A DNA stretch of 6,623 nucleotides from Chromobacteriaceae bacterium (GTDB lineage: Bacteria > Pseudomonadota > Gammaproteobacteria > Burkholderiales > Aquaspirillaceae). Positions 1 through 5,281 of this stretch are shown here, one piece after another; position 1 is the first letter of the stretch, and each line of letters begins with the position of its first letter. The notes beneath the pieces are model-generated. The model saw only the letters and a program-made list of their open reading frames with translations. It made no database searches and was not told the origin of the DNA. The stretch covers positions 1-6,623 of the forward strand of contig JASLDQ010000295.1 of NCBI GenBank assembly GCA_030151505.1, given 5' to 3'. The position numbers and the translations under genes are program-made.

Positions 1-177
1 CGCCACGGTTTCCAGTTCCGCCTTCACCTGACGGGTGTTACGGCCGTTGTCCTTTTTCAGCACGTCCAGCACTTCTTTGGACGACTGGCGGATCATCGCG
101 TCGGCCGACTCCGCATGCGCCGACGCCGCCATAAAACAGCACCCCATGAACGACAGAACCGCAAACAGCTTTTTCAT
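1..177 (-). CDS. mlaC: MlaC, periplasmic phospholipid-binding protein (N-terminal part, cut by window edge)
   Basis: Only the first 59 codons are present; the gene continues past the left edge. MlaC is the soluble periplasmic shuttle that carries phospholipid between the outer-membrane MlaA complex and the inner-membrane MlaFEDB transporter. The visible protein begins MKKLFAVLSF, a basic n-region followed by a hydrophobic core, and ends its signal peptide at A-H-A (residues 20-22), a good signal peptidase I site. The mature part (ADAMIRQSSKEVLDVLKK) looks like the first helix of MlaC. Two in-frame ATGs exist, at 183 and 177. The 177 start is preferred because GGAAG (minus strand, 186-190) lies 8 bases from it but only 2 bases from the other. 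It follows mlaD in the operon after a 79-base gap. Identity rests on signal peptide, operon position and the short mature segment, as the core domain is not visible. Confidence 0.88.
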   Translation of the reverse strand, partial: MKKLFAVLSFMGCCFMAASAHAESADAMIRQSSKEVLDVLKKDNGRNTRQVKAELETVA

Positions 178-193
178 AATCATTACTTCCAAT

Positions 194-207
194 AATTCAG
201 TCAGAAC
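194..207 (-). repeat. Copy 1 of a 14-base near-repeat, upstream of mlaC
   Basis: The minus strand reads GTTCTGACTGAATT. It matches 764-777 with one mismatch and the same orientation, and both copies sit just upstream of a mla gene (mlaC here, mlaD there). Copy 1 is non-coding, 17 bases upstream of the mlaC start. It could be a remnant of duplication, a shared mRNA feature, or chance. Confidence 0.4.
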
Positions 208-209
208 GC

Positions 210-227
210 GGCGGAATGCCCTCCGCC
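210..227. repeat. Short inverted repeat (hairpin) between mlaD and mlaC
   Basis: GGCGGA (210-215) pairs perfectly with TCCGCC (222-227) across a 6-base loop. In the minus-strand transcript it lies about 30 bases after the mlaD stop and about 33 bases before the mlaC start. No T-run follows it, so it is not a standard intrinsic terminator. It may be a transcript processing or stability element, or be chance in GC-rich DNA. Confidence 0.45.
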
Positions 228-256
228 CACTACACCACAAAGCGGAGATGTCCGGC

Positions 257-748
257 TCAGTGCTTCGAACCAGAAGACGAATCCGATGATCCACCCTTCT
301 CGGCAAAACTCAACATGAACTTGCCGATCAAGTCCTCCAGCACCAGCGCGGACGACGTGATTCCGATGCGCTCGCCCGGTTTCAGCGTATCCGGGTCCCC
401 CCCGTCCAGCAACGAGACATATTGCTCGCCCAGCAGGCCGGCGGTATTGATGGACGCGGCGACGTCACGGGAAAACGCATAGCGCGGATCGATTGCCATG
501 GTTACCTTTGCCCGCATGTTCTGCGTATCCAGCCGGATGTCGGTCACCCGTCCAACAATCACGCCGGACACCTTGACCGGCGCCCGCACCTTCAGCCCCC
601 CGGTATTGTCGAAATCCGCCGTCAGCGAATAGCTGTTGTCGGGCGTGCTGCCTGTCAGGTTGGCGACCTTGAGCGCGAGGAACAGGATCGCGGCGCAGCC
701 TATGACCGCGAACAGGCCAACCCACAGATCGATGGTGGCGCGTTTCAT
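257..748 (-). CDS. mlaD: MlaD, inner-membrane MCE-domain protein of the Mla transporter
   Basis: MlaD is the substrate-binding MCE subunit. In E. coli six copies form a ring on the periplasmic face of the MlaFE core and pass phospholipid to and from MlaC. The 163-residue protein has one N-terminal membrane segment (about residues 8-29, LWVGLFAVIGCAAILFLALK) and then the MCE domain (about 40-115). The domain carries the characteristic stretches FDNTGGLKVRAPVKVSG (46-62) with VGRV after it, and GLLGEQYVSL (104-113). The C-terminus is a helix-like stretch (about 134-150) followed by a short Ser/Gly tail. The length is slightly under the roughly 180 residues of E. coli MlaD. The ATG start at 748 has AAAGG (minus strand, 754-758) 5 bases upstream. 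It sits 22 bases after mlaE and is followed by mlaC, the standard order. The family call is secure. Confidence 0.95.
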   Translation of the reverse strand: MKRATIDLWVGLFAVIGCAAILFLALKVANLTGSTPDNSYSLTADFDNTGGLKVRAPVKVSGVIVGRVTDIRLDTQNMRAKVTMAIDPRYAFSRDVAASINTAGLLGEQYVSLLDGGDPDTLKPGERIGITSSALVLEDLIGKFMLSFAEKGGSSDSSSGSKH

Positions 749-763
749 CGTTGCCTTTCTCTA

Positions 764-777
764 AATTCAGTCAAAAC
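764..777 (-). repeat. Copy 2 of a 14-base near-repeat, upstream of mlaD
   Basis: The minus strand reads GTTTTGACTGAATT, one mismatch from the copy at 194-207. Here the left part encodes the last residues and TGA stop of MlaE, and the right part is the mlaE-mlaD spacer just ahead of the mlaD ribosome binding site. Confidence 0.4.
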
Positions 778-1559
778 ATGAATGCGGTCAGCACAAAGTC
801 GAGGGCCAGGATGACCAACGCCGATGTGACCACGGTACGGGTTGTCGCGGCTGAAACGCCCGCCGCCGTCGGCGTTGCGTCAAAGCCCTCGAACACGGCG
901 ATCAGCGTGACCGCCACGCCGAACACCACACTCTTGATGATGCCGTTGACCACGTCGTCCATTAGGTCGACGCTGGCCTGCATCTGCGACCAGTAGGCGC
1001 CGCTGTCGAGCCCGATCAGCACCACGCCGACGAAATAGCCGCCGAAAATCCCCATCGCGGAAAACAGCGCCGCGAGGAAGGGCATGGAGATCACCCCGCC
1101 CCAGAAGCGCGGCGCGACCACCCGCGCCAGCGGATTGACGGCCATGACCGCCATCGCATCGAGCTGCTCGGTCGCCTTCATCAGGCCGATTTCCGCCGTC
1201 ATCGCGCTGCCGGAGCGGCTGGCGAACAGGATCGCCGCCAGCACCGGCCCCAGCTCGCGCAGCAGCGACAGCGCCACCACCGAGCCCAGCGCCTCGGCCG
1301 AGCCGAAGCGCTGCAGCGTGGTGTAGCCCTGCAGGCCCAGCACCATGCCGACGAACAGGCCGGACACGATGATGATGATCAGCGACAGCACGCCGGCGAA
1401 ATAGATTTCGCGGATCACCAGCGGAAAGCGCAGGAAGCTGGTGCCGGAATTCATCAGCACCGCGCACAGGAAGCGGGTCACGTAGCCCAGCCGCCACACG
1501 CCGTTGATCACCGTATGGCCAACAAGGCGGAAGCCGTTCAACAAACCGTCGAGCATCAT
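771..1559 (-). CDS. mlaE: MlaE, ABC transporter permease of the Mla system
   Basis: MlaE is the integral inner-membrane permease that dimerises between the MlaF ATPases and the MlaD ring and moves phospholipids. The 262-residue protein has hydrophobic segments at about 56-79, 100-115, 155-185, 205-224 and 243-262. It carries the family's most conserved stretch, RELGPVLAAILFASRSGSAM (101-120), followed by TAEIGLMKATEQLDAM (121-136). The segment VNPLARVVAPRFWGG (141-155) is also typical of the family. The length is normal for MlaE (about 260). Two ATGs are adjacent at 1559 and 1556. The first forms an ATGA overlap with the mlaF stop, implying translational coupling, while AAGGG just upstream is better spaced for the second, so the true protein may be one residue shorter. 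From memory the sequence resembles Neisseriales MlaE. The family call is secure. Confidence 0.96.
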   Translation of the reverse strand: MMLDGLLNGFRLVGHTVINGVWRLGYVTRFLCAVLMNSGTSFLRFPLVIREIYFAGVLSLIIIIVSGLFVGMVLGLQGYTTLQRFGSAEALGSVVALSLLRELGPVLAAILFASRSGSAMTAEIGLMKATEQLDAMAVMAVNPLARVVAPRFWGGVISMPFLAALFSAMGIFGGYFVGVVLIGLDSGAYWSQMQASVDLMDDVVNGIIKSVVFGVAVTLIAVFEGFDATPTAAGVSAATTRTVVTSALVILALDFVLTAFMF

Positions 1560-2368
1560 TTCCCTTTCAGGCCCAGATCGGCCGCGTAGTCGCGCGCCGG
1601 GTAATGCAGGTGGACGGGACCGTCGGCATCGCCGTGGATGAACTGGCGCACGAAGGGATCGGTCGACGCACGCACTTCGTCCGGCGTGCCGCCGGCCACA
1701 ATGCCGCCATTGGACACGAAATAGACATAGTCGACCACGTTGAGCGACACGTGCACGTCGTGCGTCACCATCACCGCCGTCGCGCCCAGTGCGCTGTTGA
1801 GGCGCTTGATCAGATACGCGATGGTGCCCAGCGCGATCGGGTCAAGACCGGTGAAGGGCTCGTCGTACAGCATCAGCTCCGGATCGAGCGCGACCGCCCG
1901 CGCCAGCGCCACCCGGCGCGCCATCCCGCCCGACAGTTCGGCCGGCATCAGGCTGGCGGTACCGCGCAGGCCGACGGCCTCCAGCTTGAGCAACACCAGA
2001 TCCCGCACCATGCGCTCGGGCAAGCCGGTGTGCTCGCGCAGCGGGAACGCCACGTTGTCGAAAACGCTCAGGTCGGTGAACAGCGCGCCGAACTGGAACA
2101 ACATGCCCATGCGCCGGCGCAGGCGGTACAGGCCGCGCGAATTCAGCGTCTCGACCCGCTCGCCGCCGACCATGACGCTGCCGGCACTGGGCTGGACCTG
2201 GCCGCTGATCAGGCGCAGCAGGGTGGTCTTGCCACTGCCGGACCCGCCCATGATGGCAACCAGTTTGCCTTTCGGCACGGCCAGCGACACGTTCTGCAGC
2301 AGCGGGCGGTCGCCGTAGCCGAAGTCGACTCCGCTGAATTCGATGAAGTTGTCTTGAGGTTGATTCAA
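1556..2368 (-). CDS. mlaF: MlaF, ATP-binding subunit of the Mla phospholipid transporter
   Basis: MlaF is the cytoplasmic ABC ATPase that powers MlaE. All nucleotide-binding motifs are intact in the 270-residue protein: Walker A GGSGSGKTT (41-49), Q-loop Q92 in FQFGALF, signature LSGGMARR (145-152), Walker B LMLYDEP with catalytic E170, D-loop GLDP (174-177) and H-loop H203. The phrase SGGMARRVALARA is typical of MlaF. The C-terminal tail (about 245-270) is the region that contacts partner subunits in E. coli MlaF. The start is TTG at 2368: an in-frame TAA lies three codons upstream, there is no early ATG, and the first in-frame GTG (residue 27) would remove conserved sequence. A weak GGTAA (minus strand, 2375-2379) lies 6 bases upstream. 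It is the first gene of the operon and overlaps mlaE by 4 bases. A low-level TTG start could limit MlaF supply, but that is speculation. Confidence 0.96.
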   Translation of the reverse strand: MNQPQDNFIEFSGVDFGYGDRPLLQNVSLAVPKGKLVAIMGGSGSGKTTLLRLISGQVQPSAGSVMVGGERVETLNSRGLYRLRRRMGMLFQFGALFTDLSVFDNVAFPLREHTGLPERMVRDLVLLKLEAVGLRGTASLMPAELSGGMARRVALARAVALDPELMLYDEPFTGLDPIALGTIAYLIKRLNSALGATAVMVTHDVHVSLNVVDYVYFVSNGGIVAGGTPDEVRASTDPFVRQFIHGDADGPVHLHYPARDYAADLGLKGK

Positions 2369-2410
2369 CGCTATTTACCGGGCTAGGAAATCAGTTACCA
2401 TCCGCGCGTC

Positions 2411-2416
2411 ATTAAA
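2411..2416 (-). promoter_or_regulatory. Candidate sigma-70 -10 element for the mla operon
   Basis: The minus strand reads TTTAAT, matching 5 of 6 positions of TATAAT. Transcription would begin near 2404, giving a leader of about 36 bases before the mlaF TTG. At 16-18 base spacing no recognisable -35 is present (the region is GC-rich), so this would be a weak or activator-dependent promoter, or chance. Confidence 0.28.
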
Positions 2417-2439
2417 ACTTCACCAAACACCGCAGCGGG

Positions 2440-2458
2440 CGGCGCCGGACTGGCGCCG
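2440..2458. repeat. Perfect 7-base inverted repeat in the divergent gap
   Basis: CGGCGCC (2440-2446) pairs with GGCGCCG (2452-2458) across a 5-base loop. It also reads as a direct repeat of GGCGCCGGA (2441-2449 and 2452-2460) because GGCGCC is itself a palindrome. No T-run follows on either strand, so it is not a typical terminator. It lies just upstream of the candidate mla -10 and 60-80 bases before mshM, where an operator or leader hairpin could sit. Confidence 0.45.
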
Positions 2459-2520
2459 GAGAAGGCCGACGATTCTAAACTCTGCGGTCGCATATAGCCA
2501 AATTCAGGGCAACGCACGCC

Positions 2521-3384
2521 ATGTACTTGCAACACTTCGGACTCGCCGAGGTTCCGTTCAGCATCACGCCCCACCCGGCATTCTTCTATGCCGGTAGTCG
2601 CCGTGGCGCGCTGCTGGACGCCTTGCGCTACGCGGTCGAGCAAGGCGAGGGGATCGTCAAGATCACCGGCGAGGTCGGCACCGGCAAGACCATGCTGTGC
2701 CGGATGCTGATCGACTCTCTGCCCGCCACCATCGAAACCGTTTATATCGCCAATCCCAGCCTGTCGCCGCGGGAACTCCTCGGCGCGGTCGCCGCCGAGC
2801 TCGGCATCAGCCACGAAGACAACTTCGAGCTGGCCCGGCGCCTGCAGGACGCCCTGCTTGCACACTGCGGCGCCGGCCGCCAGGTTGTCGTGCTGATTGA
2901 CGAGGCGCACGCCATGCCGCGCGACAGTCTCGAGGAAATCCGCCTGCTGTCCAATCTGGAAACCAGCCGCCACAAGCTGTTGCAAATCGTCCTGTTCGGC
3001 CAGCCCGAACTCGACGATGCACTGGACCGGCGCGACCTGCGCCAATTGCGCGAACGCATCACCCACGCCTTCGATCTCGGCCCGCTCGCCGCCCGCGACA
3101 TCGGCGACTATCTCAACTACCGGCTGGTGAGAGCCGGCCATCGCGGCGGCGAGCTGTTCCGACCGGATGCAGTGCGGCTGATCGCCAAGGCGTCCAGGGG
3201 GCTCACCCGGCGGGTCAACATCCTGGCCGACAAAAGCCTGCTGGCGGCCTTTGCCGACGGCAGCATGATCGTCACTCGACGCCACGCCCGCCGCGCCCTG
3301 CGCGACGCGGCCTTTGCCCAACACCGCAGCATGTGGCAGCGCCTGAGCCGGCGCTGGCGCCAGACCTCTGCCTTTTCCTCCTGA
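2521..3384 (+). CDS. mshM: MshM, ExeA/GspA-family AAA ATPase of MSHA-type pilus biogenesis
   Basis: This is a cytoplasmic P-loop ATPase of the ExeA/GspA/MshM family, which is linked to secretin assembly or placement. It is 287 residues long. It opens with the family hallmark MYLQHFGLAEVPFSITPHP and FFYAGS (21-26), then Walker A GEVGTGKT (50-57) and Walker B VVVLIDEAH (122-130). A sensor-like FGQPEL (159-164) follows, and RQLRERIT (174-181) holds the likely arginine finger. The helical lid (about 188-265) includes GLTRRVNILADKSLLAA. The protein ends near the AAA module with a basic, Arg-rich tail (about 253-281). There is no membrane segment and no peptidoglycan-binding domain, unlike full-length ExeA (about 550 residues). 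The ATG is fixed by the conserved N-terminus; AGGG at 2506-2509 is a weak, distant ribosome site. It precedes mshL by 10 bases. The family is secure. The MSHA assignment over a GspA role rests on the neighbours. Confidence 0.9.
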   Translation: MYLQHFGLAEVPFSITPHPAFFYAGSRRGALLDALRYAVEQGEGIVKITGEVGTGKTMLCRMLIDSLPATIETVYIANPSLSPRELLGAVAAELGISHEDNFELARRLQDALLAHCGAGRQVVVLIDEAHAMPRDSLEEIRLLSNLETSRHKLLQIVLFGQPELDDALDRRDLRQLRERITHAFDLGPLAARDIGDYLNYRLVRAGHRGGELFRPDAVRLIAKASRGLTRRVNILADKSLLAAFADGSMIVTRRHARRALRDAAFAQHRSMWQRLSRRWRQTSAFSS

Positions 3385-3394
3385 ACGGTTCCGC

Positions 3395-5281
3395 ATGACT
3401 CGACCCCGCGCCCCGTATCCTGCCGTCTCGATTCTCGCGCTATTGCTCCTGAGCGGCTGCCAGAACACCCAAGTGCGCCAGTCGCCGCAACACCTGACCG
3501 CCCCCGCCCCCCAGGTGAACAGCGCGCGCATTCCGGCGCCGGTCGACATCGCGACCGCGCCGGCTCCGGCGGACAAACTGGCGCAAACCTATACCGTGGT
3601 GGTCAGCCGGCCGATGCCGGCGCGCGAACTGCTTGCCACCATCGCCCGCGATGCCAGGCTAAACATCGACGTCGACCCGCAAATCAACGGACAGGTAACC
3701 ATCAATGCCATCCGCCAGACCCTGCCGCAGATCCTCGACCGGTTGGCCAAACAGATCGACCTGCGCTGGGAACTGGAAAACGGCACCCTGATCGTGCAAC
3801 CGGACAAGCCTTTCCTGAAGCAGTACACGGTCGACTACGTCAATATGGCCCGCAGCAGCAAGGCCGATATCAGCGTCAGCTCCAACCTGGGCGGCGTGTC
3901 CTCCGGCACCAGCGGTTCGGGACAGAGCGCGAGCGGCAACGGCTCCACCCTCCAGATCCTCAACACGGCGGACAACAAGTTCTGGGAACGTCTGACCAAA
4001 AACCTCGAGGACATGCTGCGCGAAGAAGACCGGGTCAGCGTCATTACCCAGATCGGGCAACAACGCCTCGCGTTGGCGCCGGTCAACGCCAGCGCCGGCG
4101 GAACGGGCGGTACCGGCACGAGCCCGAGCACCGGCTCCAGTAGTCCCGCCGCAGCCGGCAACACGCTGCTGGACCAGCTCTCCGCCCTCAACCCCTACGG
4201 CAGCCCGACCGGCCCGGCCGCAGGCGGATTTCCGGCGCTCCCCGGCCAGAACGGCGCGGGCACCCAGCTCGCGCAGGTCGACCGGGTCGTCAACATCATC
4301 GCCCACCCGGAAACCGGCACGCTGTCGGTCCGCGGAACGGCGCGCCAGCACAAGCGGGTGCAGGAATTCCTCGAACGGGTCCGGGCCAGCGCCCAGCGCC
4401 AGGTCATGATCGAGGCGACCATCGCCGAAGTCGAGCTGTCGAGGGAATACCAGGCCGGGGTCGACTGGGCCCGCATTCTCAAGAACGGCAGCCTGATCGC
4501 CATTTCCAAATTCGCCGGCGTCATGCCCAGCGCGTCGACCACTACCCCCTACGCCCTGATCACCTACCAGAACGGCGATGTCGCCGGAGCCCTGAAGATG
4601 CTGGAAACCTTCGGTCGTACCAAGGTGCTGTCCAGCCCCAAGCTGATGGCGCTGAACAACCAGTCGGCCGTGCTCAAGGTCGTCACCGACATCCCCTACT
4701 TCACCGTCAAGGTCACCCGCGACACCACCACCAGCACGACCGGCACCAGCGTGCCGAGCTACACCTACGAAAGCACCGTGCACACCGTTCCGGAGGGCAT
4801 CGTCATGAGCGTCATGCCGCAGATCAGCGAGACCGGGCAGATTTCCCTCAACGTGCGCCCGACCATCACCAACGTCACCGGCTATATCACCGATCCGGCG
4901 GTGGCGCTGGTCAACCCGGCCGTCGTCAGCCAGATTCCCCAGGTTCAGGTCCGTGAGCTGGAGTCGACCCTGCGCCTGACCAGCGGCGAGATCGGCGTCC
5001 TGGGCGGGCTGATCCAGGACCGGGTGGAGAAGGAAGTCAACGGCATTCCGGTCCTCGGCCAGCTGCCTTATCTCGGCACGCTGTTCGGCAACCGCAAGGA
5101 GAAATCCAGCAAGACCGAGCTGGTGGTCTTCCTCAAGCCCACCCTGGTGCGCGACGCCAGCATCAACGGCGATCTCCGGGCCTTCAAGCCGCAAATGCCC
5201 GACGACAAGTTCTTCAGCCGGCAGGACGATTTCCGCCAGGTCGGCGGGGAGGCTCTGCGCAGCGGGAGCGTGTACGAATGA
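3395..5281 (+). CDS. mshL: MshL, outer-membrane lipoprotein secretin of the MSHA-type pilus
   Basis: MshL forms the multimeric outer-membrane channel through which an MSHA-type pilus passes. The 628-residue protein has a lipoprotein signal with lipobox LSGC, the lipidated cysteine being C22. Residue +2 is Gln, which is compatible with outer-membrane sorting. An STN-like domain follows (about 65-150, including PMPARELLATIARDARLNID). Next come a Ser/Gly linker (about 158-185), a segment with NKFWERLTKNLEDML (194-208) typical of MshL, a second linker (about 231-293), and an N1-like ring domain (about 294-350) including VDRVVNIIAHPETGTLSVRG. The secretin domain (about 405-585) has VLSSPKLMALNNQ, IPQVQVRELEST (514-525), and GVLGGLIQDRVEKEVNGIPV then LGQLPYLGTLF (535-564). 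No S-domain for a pilotin is evident. The only start that keeps the lipobox is ATG 3395. It overlaps mshN by 4 bases. MshL is preferred over GspD or PilQ because of the lipobox, the FW segment and the neighbours. Confidence 0.93.
   Translation: MTRPRAPYPAVSILALLLLSGCQNTQVRQSPQHLTAPAPQVNSARIPAPVDIATAPAPADKLAQTYTVVVSRPMPARELLATIARDARLNIDVDPQINGQVTINAIRQTLPQILDRLAKQIDLRWELENGTLIVQPDKPFLKQYTVDYVNMARSSKADISVSSNLGGVSSGTSGSGQSASGNGSTLQILNTADNKFWERLTKNLEDMLREEDRVSVITQIGQQRLALAPVNASAGGTGGTGTSPSTGSSSPAAAGNTLLDQLSALNPYGSPTGPAAGGFPALPGQNGAGTQLAQVDRVVNIIAHPETGTLSVRGTARQHKRVQEFLERVRASAQRQVMIEATIAEVELSREYQAGVDWARILKNGSLIAISKFAGVMPSASTTTPYALITYQNGDVAGALKMLETFGRTKVLSSPKLMALNNQSAVLKVVTDIPYFTVKVTRDTTTSTTGTSVPSYTYESTVHTVPEGIVMSVMPQISETGQISLNVRPTITNVTGYITDPAVALVNPAVVSQIPQVQVRELESTLRLTSGEIGVLGGLIQDRVEKEVNGIPVLGQLPYLGTLFGNRKEKSSKTELVVFLKPTLVRDASINGDLRAFKPQMPDDKFFSRQDDFRQVGGEALRSGSVYE

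Larger units (their letters stand above)
2369..2520. promoter_or_regulatory. Divergent intergenic region between mlaF and mshM
   Basis: This 152-base gap is the only place where promoters for both operons can lie, unless they are inside neighbouring genes. For the mla side there is one reasonable -10 (separate entry). For the msh side the best hexamers are TCTAAA at 2474-2479 and TATAGC at 2493-2498, each matching 4 of 6 consensus positions and neither with a convincing -35, so no msh promoter is called. A 7-base inverted repeat (2440-2458) and a small palindrome TGCG-GT-CGCA (2483-2492) are candidate regulator sites. No open reading frame of note was found in the gap. Confidence 0.6.

Noticed and set aside
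138..150. Possible lipobox (F-M-G-C) in the MlaC signal peptide
   Set aside because: The -3 residue is Phe rather than Leu/Val/Ile, and a clean signal peptidase I site A-H-A lies 9 residues further on. MlaC is a soluble periplasmic protein.
210..227. Intrinsic terminator between mlaD and mlaC
   Set aside because: The stem is only 6 bases and no run of T follows on the minus strand, so termination is unlikely and read-through into mlaC is expected.
1604..2386. Plus-strand open frame opposite mlaF
   Set aside because: Its His/Gln/Arg-rich translation is typical of an antisense shadow, and mlaF on the other strand has every ABC motif.
2521..3384. IstB/TniB-type transposition ATPase as an alternative for the P-loop gene
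   Set aside because: The MYLQHFGL opening, FFY segment and a secretin gene 10 bases downstream fit ExeA/MshM. No transposase or terminal repeats are present.
2395..3576. Minus-strand open frame (about 393 codons) opposite mshM
   Set aside because: It runs antisense across mshM and into mshL, has low-complexity composition and no domain, and MshM's motifs on the plus strand are intact.
3659..5194. Long minus-strand open frame (about 511 codons) opposite mshL
   Set aside because: It lies antisense to a secure secretin gene. The translation is Gly/Ala/Asp/Val-rich with no recognisable domain, as expected from the codon bias of GC-rich DNA.
3395..5281. Type II secretion GspD or type IVa pilus PilQ as the secretin
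   Set aside because: GspD would have several repeated N-domains and usually no lipobox. PilQ would have AMIN domains and PilMNOP neighbours. The lipobox, FW segment and the adjacent MshM and MshN genes fit MshL better.
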